A DNA stretch of 64,000 nt from JAKFYM01 sp964416595 (GTDB lineage Bacteria; Bdellovibrionota; UBA1018; CAIPTA01): the NCBI GenBank assembly GCA_964416595.1, contig CAYQES010000002.1, positions 1 to 64,000 of the forward strand. Direction: 5' to 3'. The notes beneath the pieces are model-generated. The model saw only the letters and a program-made list of their open reading frames with translations, was not told the origin of the DNA and made no database searches. How positions within the stretch are numbered: the stretch's first letter is position 1; each line of letters starts with the position of its first letter. This document shows positions 1 through 8,546 of this stretch, piece by piece. A program made the translations under genes and the position numbers.

Positions 1-972
1 GCACTTTTGAACCTTTCTTTTCTAGCTACCATGTATGTGGCGCGTTTTATGGTGTTGCTAGCGTCTGGTTTGGTGTTGGGATTTACGTTGTGCCGATTAA
101 AAAATCATCGAGATGCTTTTTTACTAATTTCTCTTTTAATTTTATTACCCATGTGGATTTTTCAGGGCATGAGTTGTGGGGGCGATTCTCTTTTACTGAG
201 TTTAAGTTGTTTGTTGCTGAGTTATATTTTTTATCCTGGCCCAGAAAGAAATCGTAACTTTATTACGGCTAGTTTGGGCGCGGCTTTAGGCCTGTGCAAA
301 TTTACCTACACCCCATTATTTTTATTGTGCCTTCCAAGGATTTGGAAAGAAGAGAGTGGAAGAAATCGTTGGCTGAAGCCATTAGGATTTATGGTGGTGG
401 CCTTTTTCCCTTCCATTTTTTGGATGTGGCTCACTAAAGATTTATATTCTCCGATTCAAGAGGGAGCAAACCCTAATTTCCAGGCCAGTTTCATTCTGGG
501 GGCGCCGCTCGAGTTTCTAAAAATCATTTTCCATTCCTTCGCTCAAGATTATCAGTTTTACCGCAGCTCCATAGTGGGTGTGTTGGGGTGGACAGATACT
601 CCCTTTCGATTTGCTGGAGAGTTTTTTACCACGCTGTGTTTTGGGATTTTTTTCTTGCCCGTGGAGCGAGAACGTAAGGTGAATTACTGGCAGATTGGAC
701 TAATTTTTGGCATTTGCCTGCTTTGCCTATCTTTGGTTTTTTGGGCGCTCTATGTTTCCTATAATCTCGTGGGTTCACCTACCGTGGTGGGCATACAGGG
801 TAGATATTTTCTCCCGCTTCTGCCGTATATATTCTTAGCGCTGTGGAGGATTTCGCCCGGCTATAGATTGCCAATCAAGGCACGCCAAATGGTGTTTGGT
901 TTTCTTTGTGTGTGTTTGATTTTTATCGAATTTAAAGCCGTTGCTGCCCTATGGAAAAGATATTGGATTTGA
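1..972 (+). CDS. DUF2142-type polytopic membrane protein, 5'-truncated by window edge
   Basis: The reading frame is open back to base 1, so the true N-terminus lies upstream. About eight hydrophobic segments are visible. Two signatures fit the DUF2142 family of predicted membrane proteins found in cell-surface polysaccharide loci: a GGDSLLLSLSCLL stretch near residue 60, and GIQGRYFLPLLPYIFLAL near the C-terminus. That family is usually 400-600 residues, consistent with a missing N-terminal part. Its biochemical role is not established; a GT-C-like glycosyltransferase is plausible. An FkbM methyltransferase follows 34 bases downstream on the same strand, supporting a surface-glycan context. 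Confidence 0.7.
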   Translation, partial: ALLNLSFLATMYVARFMVLLASGLVLGFTLCRLKNHRDAFLLISLLILLPMWIFQGMSCGGDSLLLSLSCLLLSYIFYPGPERNRNFITASLGAALGLCKFTYTPLFLLCLPRIWKEESGRNRWLKPLGFMVVAFFPSIFWMWLTKDLYSPIQEGANPNFQASFILGAPLEFLKIIFHSFAQDYQFYRSSIVGVLGWTDTPFRFAGEFFTTLCFGIFFLPVERERKVNYWQIGLIFGICLLCLSLVFWALYVSYNLVGSPTVVGIQGRYFLPLLPYIFLALWRISPGYRLPIKARQMVFGFLCVCLIFIEFKAVAALWKRYWI

Positions 973-1006
973 TTCTAGCGGGGCTTTGGGATAGGTATAT
1001 TTTCTC

Positions 1007-1618
1007 ATGGGTTTAAGCCTCTTAAAAAAATATGCTGAGAATTTTCAGCGCAAGCGCGTTTTCCGCACTTTAAAGGCTGGTGATATCGCGATTGATTGCG
1101 GCGCCAATGTGGGCAAAGTAACGGAACGCATGGCTAGGCGTGGAGTGAGGGTAATAGCTTTTGAGCCTAATCCACACGCATTTAAGGTTTTGCAAAAAAA
1201 ATTCGAGGGAAATGCGGCAGTTGAATGCCGCAATCAAGCGGTGGCCGCAGAGGCCGGAACATTTAAATTATTTTTGCATCAGCAATCCGGAGAGGATCCG
1301 GTGCATTGGTCCACAGGATCTTCTTTGCTTGGGTTTAAGAAAAATGTGAATCCCGATCAATTTGTGGAAGTGGAAGTAGTAGATCTTTGCAAATTACTCG
1401 AAACTTTGCCTGGTTCAGTACAAATTTTAAAAATTGATATTGAGGGAGCTGAAGTGGATTTACTCAATAAACTTATTGATAAGGGCATTCATAAAAAAGT
1501 GGGAAAGATTTTAGTGGAAACCCATGAGCGTATTCCTGAATTGGCACAGCCCACACAGAAGTTAAGGGATCGTATATCCAATGAAAAGATTGATAATATT
1601 GATCTTGGTTGGGAATAA
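1007..1618 (+). CDS. FkbM family SAM-dependent methyltransferase
   Basis: A 203-residue protein with a Rossmann methyltransferase core. The SAM-binding motif DCGANVGKVTERMARRG lies at residues 30-46, followed by AFEPNPHAFKVL (motif II, acidic residue binding the ribose). The later FkbM signature LKIDIEGAEVDLL is near residue 145. FkbM enzymes O-methylate sugars or polyketides; following a DUF2142-type protein, a surface glycan is the likely substrate. It starts at ATG 1007 without a strong Shine-Dalgarno sequence. The protein is soluble with no signal peptide. The acceptor cannot be inferred. Confidence 0.88.
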   Translation: MGLSLLKKYAENFQRKRVFRTLKAGDIAIDCGANVGKVTERMARRGVRVIAFEPNPHAFKVLQKKFEGNAAVECRNQAVAAEAGTFKLFLHQQSGEDPVHWSTGSSLLGFKKNVNPDQFVEVEVVDLCKLLETLPGSVQILKIDIEGAEVDLLNKLIDKGIHKKVGKILVETHERIPELAQPTQKLRDRISNEKIDNIDLGWE

Positions 1619-1631
1619 GTTTGGATAAAGG

Positions 1632-1660
1632 CCCCGCCTGCGCAAGAAACGCAGACGGGG
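1632..1660. terminator. GC-rich hairpin between convergent genes
   Basis: Arms 1632-1642 and 1650-1660 pair over 11 positions with one C/A mismatch, around a 7-base A-rich loop. It lies between the convergent FkbM gene and hsp20. No good T-run follows on either strand, so it may act as an imperfect bidirectional terminator or an mRNA 3' stabiliser. Confidence 0.45.
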
Positions 1661-1683
1661 GGAGTTGACTGAAGAAAAAAGCT

Positions 1684-2190
1684 TTAAGCTACCCTGCCTT
1701 TTTCTTCTGGGGATTTCGCCTCCTCTCTTTTCCTGGAATCACCCAGGAGTTTTCCAAAAAGTCCGTTGGATTCAGTAGAGATTTTAATTTGCCGCGGCTT
1801 TGCAGATTCCATTTTAGGAATTAGCAAGTGCAACAATCCATGTTCATAACGGGCTTCGATTTTTTCGTTATCCACGCCGGGGGGTAGGGTGAAGCTGCGT
1901 TGGAATTTTCCATAACGCCGCTCTCCGTACCAATTGGATCCTAGTTTTTTCTCCGAATGTTTCTCGCCGGAAATGGTGAGGACATTATCTGCGGCCTCAA
2001 TTTTTATTTCATCCTTTGGGATTCCAGGTATTTCTAGGGAGATGAGATAATGATTTTCTTCTTCTTCCACTTCGTACGCTGGAGCCCAGCTTTCGCTATG
2101 GCTAGAGAATAAATCTCTAAAAAAACTATCTCGATCTAGCTCGCCGAAAGAGTGCCAAGGGTTATTTCTTTTAGTGACCAAGTAGCTCAT
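1684..2190 (-). CDS. hsp20: Hsp20/alpha-crystallin small heat-shock protein
   Basis: A 168-residue ATP-independent holdase chaperone of the cytoplasm. The alpha-crystallin domain spans roughly residues 37-138 and contains the LEIPGIPKDEIKI strand, the FQRSFTLPPGVD region and the C-terminal GLLHLLIPK signature at 118-126. The N-terminal arm is aromatic-rich, as usual for oligomerisation. The C-terminal tail is charged. An excellent ribosome site, AAGGAGG, sits a few bases upstream of the ATG. It lies 76 bases downstream of a small zinc-ribbon gene on the same strand. No CIRCE or ROSE element was recognised upstream. Confidence 0.95.
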   Translation of the reverse strand: MSYLVTKRNNPWHSFGELDRDSFFRDLFSSHSESWAPAYEVEEEENHYLISLEIPGIPKDEIKIEAADNVLTISGEKHSEKKLGSNWYGERRYGKFQRSFTLPPGVDNEKIEARYEHGLLHLLIPKMESAKPRQIKISTESNGLFGKLLGDSRKREEAKSPEEKGRVA

Positions 2191-2266
2191 TTTTCCTCCT
2201 TAAGTTTTGGTGATCGAAATCTCCTATAAAGAAATGTGACTGGTATTTTTTTTGTCAAGGCGCTGA

Positions 2267-2452
2267 TTATGCGGAATTTTTTAGAGCTAAAGTTTCGTGA
2301 AATTCCGGCAGCCATTCGCTAAATTTCCATAGCTCGCTTTGCTCTTTGCAATGAGAACAAAAGCGGTCAAATATGGTTTGCGCTGGAAATGTATTGCTGC
2401 AAAGGTTGCAGTGCTTTTCTACTGGAAAAGACGTTGGTCTTTTTTTAGACAT
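2267..2452 (-). CDS. small zinc-ribbon protein, unknown function
   Basis: A 61-residue soluble protein with two CxxC knuckles, C15/C18 and C32/C35, that should bind one zinc ion as a ribbon. The remainder is tryptophan- and acid-containing with no recognisable domain. A strong AAGGAGG ribosome site lies upstream of ATG 2452, supporting that it is translated. It precedes hsp20 on the same strand, so the two could be co-transcribed. Function is not recognised; a nucleic-acid or protein adaptor role would be a guess. Confidence 0.6.
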   Translation of the reverse strand: MSKKRPTSFPVEKHCNLCSNTFPAQTIFDRFCSHCKEQSELWKFSEWLPEFHETLALKNSA

Positions 2453-2504
2453 ACATCCTCCTTTTATAAGAAGATGGTTTTGAAGTTTGAGTTGTCAAGA
2501 GAGT

Positions 2505-2523
2505 AAAAAATCCCGCGGGATTT
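2505..2523 (-). terminator. Rho-independent terminator of the C11 peptidase gene
   Basis: The perfect palindrome AAATCCCGCGGGATTT (2508-2523) lies just past the peptidase stop codon. On the minus strand it is followed immediately by a run of six T. A TTGACA -35-like hexamer follows shortly after on the same strand and could begin the promoter for the zinc-ribbon gene, although no good -10 is seen at the right distance. Confidence 0.75.
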
Positions 2524-2551
2524 CTAAGGTGAAGCAGTCAAATATAGAATC

Positions 2552-3748
2552 TTAGAGTGGCCTTCCAACGAAACCACTTATCGCTCTCGACCAAGAAGTT
2601 TCTTTGTCGAAGCGCAAGTCACGATACAGCTCAATAAAATGCCCTAGGGTTTGGGGATCTTTTGGAACCCAAATGGAAACTCCTTGGGCATCACGAAAAT
2701 AGTTAGAATTACGGGCAGTAACCACAAAATCTTTCATGGCATTGTGGGTTTTTTGCACGAGTGCAAGGTTTAAATTTTCCACATTTCCTTCGAAAAGGCG
2801 CTTTAGGAAATCACCTAGATCAATGTAATCCAAATAAAACCAATAGTGGAAATTCTGGGTAGCCCAAGCAATACGATTGATTTGTTCCAGGCTGATTGCG
2901 GGCAAGGTTTGAATATGGACGGATAATTCTTTTACGGCTTGTTCGAGTTCTAAGTATTTTCCCATGTCGAGCGCGGACATAGTTACATCTTTTAGTTCGT
3001 TACTACCGCCTTCACTATAGCTTTTCAAAAAAGCATCGGCGAGATGGATAGAAAAATCCTTGGGTGACATTTGCGGATTTAGGGCTAAAGGCGCAAACAC
3101 CTCTACGTAGGGCCAGCCCGCTAAGGGCTCCAAATATTGCGAGCCGATAAAGTAGTCAATGGCGCCCGCCATTTCTGCGGCTATTTCCACCATTCCCATT
3201 AAGCAGGCATCACTGCCGTAAATATCGATCTTGCGGCCGAGGGAGGCGGCCACGTTTTGCATAACAAGCCCCAACTCTTTTGTGCTGATAGCATTTTGGG
3301 TGATGTCATCAAAGCTAATATCGTTGACATAGAAATCGTTTAGTATGAAGTTCCGCCAACCAGAGCCGTGATTCCAAACGGTCACAAAATAATGTTTGGC
3401 TGGGTATTTTTCTATTCCCCAACGAATGAATTCTTCTAGATTGCGATAATTTCCCATGTCCACCCGGGGTAGTTCTTGCACTACGGGGGAAGTGACAGTT
3501 TCAAAATCTTCATCTTTTTGTATCAGGAGCCTTTTGGTGATCACGTTTCGCATGCTTGCCCACTGAACCACAAGGTTCAAGCCATCGTTGGATCCTACCC
3601 GTTCCAATTGGTTTAGATTCAAATCGCCATAGATATCTAAATTATTGTGGCCATTAAGAAAGAGGAGAAAGGTCCACTCTTTTTCGGGGGCCGATTGGGC
3701 GTTTGGGGAAAGGAAAAAAAGACACAACAGAACAAGGGCTCTTTTCAT
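2552..3748 (-). CDS. secreted clostripain-family (C11, clan CD) cysteine peptidase
   Basis: The start is placed at ATG 3748, which has GGAGGAG five bases upstream and gives a 398-residue protein with a clean signal peptide (residues 1-20, ending NAQSA). Visible clan CD features are the first strand TFLLFLNGHNNLD, the catalytic His in VWNHGSGW (H127) and the catalytic Cys in GSDACLMGM (C182). Clostripain-type enzymes cleave after basic residues and are usually secreted or periplasmic. The C-terminal half is helical, as in related bacterial proteins. The gene is monocistronic, with its own terminator. A longer TTG start at 3775 is less likely because it buries the signal peptide. Confidence 0.88.
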   Translation of the reverse strand: MKRALVLLCLFFLSPNAQSAPEKEWTFLLFLNGHNNLDIYGDLNLNQLERVGSNDGLNLVVQWASMRNVITKRLLIQKDEDFETVTSPVVQELPRVDMGNYRNLEEFIRWGIEKYPAKHYFVTVWNHGSGWRNFILNDFYVNDISFDDITQNAISTKELGLVMQNVAASLGRKIDIYGSDACLMGMVEIAAEMAGAIDYFIGSQYLEPLAGWPYVEVFAPLALNPQMSPKDFSIHLADAFLKSYSEGGSNELKDVTMSALDMGKYLELEQAVKELSVHIQTLPAISLEQINRIAWATQNFHYWFYLDYIDLGDFLKRLFEGNVENLNLALVQKTHNAMKDFVVTARNSNYFRDAQGVSIWVPKDPQTLGHFIELYRDLRFDKETSWSRAISGFVGRPL

Positions 3749-3909
3749 TGATCTCCTCCATGAGTTCGATGACAAAAGAAGCTCCTTTTCAGGATAAGAG
3801 TATCGACGCGCGGTGGCAACAGGTAGTCGGAACTATGAGACTGATACTAGCGTGTAAAATTTTATGGAGCCGCAGCTAGATCGAGGTATGGTGACTCGAA
3901 GGAGTTTTT

Positions 3910-4179
3910 ATGAAAATTAAAGCACGGCATATTTTGGTGAACCAAGAATTTGAAGCAAAAGATCTTCAACAAAATTTAGCTCAGGGAAAAGGATTTGAAG
4001 AGTTGGCCAAGCAATACTCCCGCTGTCCGTCGGGAGCAGATGGCGGTGATTTGGGAGAATTCGGCAAGGGTAGTATGGTGCCTAGCTTTGAAGAGGCCGC
4101 TTTTGCCCTAAAAGTAGGGGAAATATCTGGCCCTGTTCGCACCCAATTTGGTTACCATTTGATCCAGCGCTACGCCTAA
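3910..4179 (+). CDS. ppiC: parvulin-type peptidyl-prolyl cis-trans isomerase
   Basis: An 89-residue stand-alone rotamase domain, similar in size to E. coli PpiC. Hallmarks are the N-terminal strand KARHILV, the conserved LAKQYSRCPSGADGGDLGEF block, and the C-terminal VRTQFGYHLI strand containing the conserved His. With no signal peptide it should be cytoplasmic, accelerating prolyl isomerisation during folding. A GAAGGAG site lies just upstream of ATG 3910. The gene appears to be single. Confidence 0.95.
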   Translation: MKIKARHILVNQEFEAKDLQQNLAQGKGFEELAKQYSRCPSGADGGDLGEFGKGSMVPSFEEAAFALKVGEISGPVRTQFGYHLIQRYA

Positions 4180-4206
4180 AAAAATAGCTATTACCTGGCA
4201 GCTGTC

Positions 4207-4244
4207 TATAATTTAAACAGCCCGAAAAACCCCGCTTCTATAAT
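4207..4244 (+). promoter_or_regulatory. two consensus -10 boxes upstream of lipoprotein gene
   Basis: Perfect TATAAT hexamers occur at 4207-4212 and 4239-4244, 87 and 55 bases before ATG 4299. Neither has a convincing -35 at 16-18 bases, so this is a candidate promoter region only. Confidence 0.35.
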
Positions 4245-4298
4245 ATCAATTGTTTGTGGCTTATCGTTTTGGCCGGGTTATTGCTATTTAGGGGCGCG

Positions 4299-5129
4299 AT
4301 GAATCCAAGGAAGACCCCCTTTTTTTTAGCCTTACTAACGGTGTTTTTTATCGCCGTGGGTTGTGGTCGTCCGTCTATTGAAATTGACACCAAAGAATTA
4401 CAGGCTTCTTCCCTCGGATTATTACCAGTAGGGCTAGTGGAAGTGCATCGGGCTAATTCCGGCAATGGATTCGGCATGTCTATTGGGGAAAGCATGGGCG
4501 AAAGCGCCTTTTGCACGGGAACTTTATTGTCCGATGGCACTGTGATGACCAGTTCCGATTGCTTGGAAAACCAATGGGGGAAATTTGAAGCTAAGGACAT
4601 GGAATTCCATATTAATCCCCTGGGTACAAAAACAGAGTCATTCAAGGTAGAAGAAATCAGCCAAGTGGACACAGCAAGACATGTGGTTTATTTGCTCTTA
4701 AAATCCCCCACAGAAAAAACCGTAAACAATGCTTTGCAAATACAATCCATTTTACCTTCGCAGGCGGATCTAGAGAGCAATGTGCCGGCTCTTGCTGTGA
4801 GTGTGCCTGGGCCCGATAAAAATGGGGTATCGCGCATCGTGGTTTCCTCCGCAAAGATTCGCACCTCCTGGGCAAAATCGGAGAAATCTAAAAAACAATA
4901 TAATATTCCTCCTTGGGAGCGCTCCGACTCCTATGTTCCTCAAGTTGCTCAAAATGAAGAAGAGCCTTCTATCGAAGATATTTTTTCTTACCCCACCCCC
5001 ATTTACGTGGAGGGTTTACGCGATGGCATTTGGGGCGCACCGATTTTTTATCAAGGTAAAGTGATAGGTATTGTGAAGAACAGCCAAAACAATTCTACTC
5101 ACAATGCCCAATGGTTATTGCGTAAATAA
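4299..5129 (+). CDS. trypsin-like lipoprotein lacking the catalytic triad
   Basis: The start is placed at ATG 4299 (AGGGGCG just upstream), giving 276 residues with a lipoprotein signal peptide and candidate lipid-attached Cys22. It looks like a chymotrypsin-fold protein: CTGTLLSDGTVMTSSDC (72-88) matches the strand and loop that carry the catalytic His (normally TAAHC), and GIWGAPIFYQGKVIGI matches the GDSGGP region. His is replaced by Asp87, and the nucleophile Ser by Trp or Ile. The middle Asp is also not obvious. It is therefore probably a membrane-anchored pseudoprotease or binding protein. A TTG start at 4254 is possible but would bury the signal peptide. Confidence 0.65.
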   Translation: MNPRKTPFFLALLTVFFIAVGCGRPSIEIDTKELQASSLGLLPVGLVEVHRANSGNGFGMSIGESMGESAFCTGTLLSDGTVMTSSDCLENQWGKFEAKDMEFHINPLGTKTESFKVEEISQVDTARHVVYLLLKSPTEKTVNNALQIQSILPSQADLESNVPALAVSVPGPDKNGVSRIVVSSAKIRTSWAKSEKSKKQYNIPPWERSDSYVPQVAQNEEEPSIEDIFSYPTPIYVEGLRDGIWGAPIFYQGKVIGIVKNSQNNSTHNAQWLLRK

Positions 5130-5130
5130 C

Positions 5131-5856
5131 TTACTTTTTTCTCACCGCACTCAACTTGATCGTGTGCTCAGAGCCACCGCAGCTAGGATGCTTAAAGCCA
5201 TTGGCCTTCTCATTTTTTCCTAAGTAAATAAGGTTATCATCTTTTTTAGGGCTCACACCACCGGGCACATAATCTAGCTTGAGGTTGTGCCGGGTTTTCC
5301 AAGCGATGTTATGGTCTGCGCAGGAAGTATCCCCACTCACACCGAGGGCTCCCACTTTTTCACCTTGCGAATTATAAAGAGCTACACCACCACCGAACAC
5401 ATTAACACCGCCGATCCGCTCACCAACCATGGGATCATTGCTCGAGCCAAAATTTGAGGAGCTGCCTCGATAGGCGGATTTTGTGTCCACGGGATTAGAG
5501 TGTTGCAAGCCATACAAGCTGCCTCCGGGCTGAACAGCAGAGAAGAGGTTGGCAGTAGAAAGAGCAAGGCCTGGGAGACTAAACGCATTGGCTGTATTGG
5601 CTTTTTGGGCCGAAATCACCCGGCTACCCAGCCATTGATCGCCCATGGCTTTCCCTGTGTAAGCTACTGCGCATACAGTGCCGTCATTACTAACGAGCGT
5701 GCCCCACATGTCTAGATTAAACCCGCCGTTTTTTTCATTGCGGGCGTTAGTTAAGGCATCTTTCAATTCTTGCCATTTTGGCAGGTTGTCGCAATTGGCA
5801 GAAGCTAGAGTGGGCAAAAAAATGAGCGCGATCTGAACGAAAGCAAATGTTTTCAC
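5131..5856 (-). CDS. exported GlcG/HbpS-like haem-binding family protein
   Basis: A 241-residue protein with a GTG start at 5856 preceded by AAAGGAG. It has a signal peptide (residues 1-20, cut after ASA). The body matches the GlcG/HbpS (haem-degrading) fold: AGKAMGDQWLGSRVISAQKA, then the glycine-rich IGGVNVFGGGVALYNSQGEKVGALGVSG and a closing ADHNIAWKTRH segment. Members bind haem or sense redox state, and some sit next to oxidoreductases. Here no partner is adjacent; it ends one base from the convergent trypsin-like lipoprotein gene. The ligand is inferred only from the family. Confidence 0.8.
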   Translation of the reverse strand: MKTFAFVQIALIFLPTLASANCDNLPKWQELKDALTNARNEKNGGFNLDMWGTLVSNDGTVCAVAYTGKAMGDQWLGSRVISAQKANTANAFSLPGLALSTANLFSAVQPGGSLYGLQHSNPVDTKSAYRGSSSNFGSSNDPMVGERIGGVNVFGGGVALYNSQGEKVGALGVSGDTSCADHNIAWKTRHNLKLDYVPGGVSPKKDDNLIYLGKNEKANGFKHPSCGGSEHTIKLSAVRKK

Positions 5857-5910
5857 GGGATCTCCTTTAGTGAGTTGAGGTAATAAGCAATCATATTTTT
5901 ATGTTTTAGG

Positions 5911-7011
5911 TCAACGATCGTTTTTTATTTCTCGCCACTTTTGGGCCAATAAATCCGAGGCTACTTTCACCCCATCCTCGTTCCAGTGGGAATCGTCGAG
6001 ATGGAAGAAGATTTTTTTCTCTTTTTCATAAGCTGCGCGGTACGGCTGCCAGAGATTCACGTAATGAATGCCTTTTTGATCTAAAACTTTGTAAAAGCGA
6101 GGGAAAAAATCTGATCTGATAGTAGAGGGAATAAGCTCGGGATAAACACTTTCTTTATTGGGGGCAACCACGAGAATCATTTCCATTCCCATATCACGCA
6201 GCTTATCTCGATAACTAGTTAGCTGATCCACCACTTCGATCACTCTTTGATCATTGGCTCGATCCCGCAAAATACTTTCTCCATGAAGGAAAAGCATTTT
6301 TCTCTTTTCTATGGGGCCACTTTGGTATTCGTAAGGTTCGAGCAAGCGCTGGATGGCTTTCCATGTGCCATGGGATTTTCGGTAACGAAAGAAGGCGGAG
6401 CGCAGTAGGCGATCCCATAGCACTATTGGCGCACTCAAGCCGGCCTCTTGGAAAAAGAATTTTTTTCGTGGAAGCTTGGGCGGGTTTTCAATCATAGGAA
6501 AATCTTCTAACTCAAAGAGTGTTCTTTCCATGTACACAACAAAGGCGTAACGCGGTTGCCATTGTAAGCGCACAACAGTTTTTAAGGATGGTTCTAGCCT
6601 GGCTGGAGCAAAAGAATAACTGCAGAGACCAGTGGTTTTCTTGATGAGCTCATTGAGCGTTCGATCCTGTGTAATAGAAGTGCCGCTACCCATAGAATCA
6701 CCAATTAAAATTGCATTGGGTGGATTGCAATTTCTAGTGTTTCGGTACCCGAGCTCATCGGTTTCCCAAATAATATCTTTGGTGATTTGTTGTTCTGTAT
6801 GGGAGCCAAGATCGCCCACTTCTTTGCGTTCAATTCTTTGATTGGGATAGAAAAATCCGGGTAGATAATCTGTTAGAGGGTAAACGCGCGTAGCTTCCCA
6901 GGAGCGAAAGGTGAATCGGTCAATTGGCAATAAAAGTTCAGAGATGGGAACTATCGCAGCCAATAGAATTATAAGAAGTATTTTAATAAAAATTTTATTC
7001 TTATAATTCAT
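5911..7011 (-). CDS. membrane-anchored SGNH/AlgJ-like O-acetyltransferase partner of MBOAT
   Basis: The start is placed at ATG 7011, two bases after the stop of the MBOAT gene, giving 366 residues. One N-terminal signal anchor (residues 8-29) places the domain in the periplasm. The SGNH nucleophile motif is LIGDSMGSG (S106), and the C-terminal Asp/His pair is in LDDSHWNEDG near residue 340. This matches the AlgJ/AlgX/PatB-type acyltransferases that take an acyl group from an MBOAT protein and put it on a polysaccharide. The direct coupling to the MBOAT gene supports a two-protein O-acylation machine. The acceptor glycan is unknown. Confidence 0.85.
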   Translation of the reverse strand: MNYKNKIFIKILLIILLAAIVPISELLLPIDRFTFRSWEATRVYPLTDYLPGFFYPNQRIERKEVGDLGSHTEQQITKDIIWETDELGYRNTRNCNPPNAILIGDSMGSGTSITQDRTLNELIKKTTGLCSYSFAPARLEPSLKTVVRLQWQPRYAFVVYMERTLFELEDFPMIENPPKLPRKKFFFQEAGLSAPIVLWDRLLRSAFFRYRKSHGTWKAIQRLLEPYEYQSGPIEKRKMLFLHGESILRDRANDQRVIEVVDQLTSYRDKLRDMGMEMILVVAPNKESVYPELIPSTIRSDFFPRFYKVLDQKGIHYVNLWQPYRAAYEKEKKIFFHLDDSHWNEDGVKVASDLLAQKWREIKNDR

Positions 7012-7013
7012 GT

Positions 7014-8396
7014 TTAAAATTGAAAATAGATGAATTGATTGTTGGTGAACTGGCCGAAAAGAAAAAATACAAAAATAACGGTGGCGTAAGCGGACCAACG
7101 AACCAAAGTCGCTTGTTTGTTAAGCCACGCCCAAAGATCTTTTTTCTCGTCTAAATATTGAAAAAGAATCATCGCGACCACGCATAAAATCGCAAAAGAA
7201 AAGTGTTGGGATTTTGTGATCGAGAGAGAGCCCGGTTGGGCAGTAAAAATTCGATAGATGATCGCCGTGGCTTCGTGGATAGATGTTGCACGGAAAAATA
7301 TCCATCCCAAGGTTACACCATGGAAAACGAAAATGATCCGTAGGATTTTGGATTTGCTCCATTGTAAAAGCTGTGCCACTTGAGTGAGCAGTAGCCAATG
7401 TAGCGCGCCCCAGGCAACGAAGGTCCAATTGGCGCCATGCCATAGGCCACTCACTAAGAAGACAACAAATAAATTAAAAGAATGGCGCCAATGAGAGGTG
7501 CGGTTGCCGCCAAGGGGAAGGTATAGATAATCTCTGAACCAAGTGGATAAGGAAATGTGCCAACGGCGCCAAAACTCAGAAAAGGATTGGGCCAAATATG
7601 GTTTGTTAAAATTTAACATGAGTTCAATGCCAAAGAGCCGAGAGGTGCCTCTCGCGATATCGGTGTATCCGGAAAAATCACAGAAGATTTGCCAGGCGAA
7701 AAAGTAAGATGCCAGAAGTAAACTGAGGCCTTGGTGTTCTGGGTAATTGCCATAGGCTTGATTCACTAAAATTGCCAACGTATCTGCGACAACACATTTT
7801 TTTAAAAAGCCTGAGGCCATCAGTTGCAGACCACTGCGGGCGCGTGCGTAATCAAAGTGCCAAATTTTTCGAAATTGCAGCAGCATATGTTGTGGGCGCT
7901 CAATGGGGCCTGCCACTAGTTGGGGGAAATAAAGAACGTAGAGAGCGTAAACAAGTAAATTGCGTTCTGCCTTTTGATTTCCTCGGTATACCTCAATGGT
8001 ATAGCTCATGGATTGGAAGGTATGAAAAGAAAGGCCAATGGGTAGCACCCAAGCCAAGTGTTGTATGGAATAGTTCCAACCTAGGAGCTGAGCTAAATCA
8101 TTTACATTGTCCGCAAAAAAATCGAAGTATTTAAATACCCCTAAGATCCCAATATTGGCGATCAAGCTGGTTATGAGTAAGAATTTTTTCTTGGGCCAAC
8201 GCTCCATTATGAGCGCTGCCGCGTAATCGAGAATAATAACAGCAAAAAGAATGAGCAGATATTTGGGAATAAAGGCCGCATAGAAATAGCAGCTTGCGGC
8301 CAATAGAATTAAGTTGCGCCAGCGGTGAGGGCTAAGCGTAAAAATTCCATACACAAGCACCAAGAACCAGGCGAACTGAAGGGAGTTAAAGAGCAT
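7014..8396 (-). CDS. MBOAT family membrane O-acyltransferase (AlgI/DltB-like)
   Basis: The start is chosen at ATG 8396, giving 460 residues, the usual AlgI length. Longer upstream starts would run into the divergent GT2 gene. About ten membrane segments. Key family blocks are CDFSGYTDIARGTSRLFGI (239-257), FWRRWHISLSTWFRDYLYLPLGGNR in two parts around H280, and the catalytic SGLWHGANW with H320. These enzymes pass acyl groups, usually acetyl, across the inner membrane to extracytoplasmic polysaccharide or teichoic acid. The neighbouring SGNH protein is the expected partner. Confidence 0.95.
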   Translation of the reverse strand: MLFNSLQFAWFLVLVYGIFTLSPHRWRNLILLAASCYFYAAFIPKYLLILFAVIILDYAAALIMERWPKKKFLLITSLIANIGILGVFKYFDFFADNVNDLAQLLGWNYSIQHLAWVLPIGLSFHTFQSMSYTIEVYRGNQKAERNLLVYALYVLYFPQLVAGPIERPQHMLLQFRKIWHFDYARARSGLQLMASGFLKKCVVADTLAILVNQAYGNYPEHQGLSLLLASYFFAWQIFCDFSGYTDIARGTSRLFGIELMLNFNKPYLAQSFSEFWRRWHISLSTWFRDYLYLPLGGNRTSHWRHSFNLFVVFLVSGLWHGANWTFVAWGALHWLLLTQVAQLLQWSKSKILRIIFVFHGVTLGWIFFRATSIHEATAIIYRIFTAQPGSLSITKSQHFSFAILCVVAMILFQYLDEKKDLWAWLNKQATLVRWSAYATVIFVFFLFGQFTNNQFIYFQF

Positions 8397-8546
8397 ATTG
8401 GGTGGAGAAAAAAATACGCTGAAAATAGAGGGCGGCCAAGCAAAATAAAGTAAGAATGAGGATCGCTTTTCTCTGTACCTTCTGGGCGGCCTCTTATAGT
8501 ACATTGGTTGTGCTATTAGACTCACAATACTGAGACTCCATTTTCT

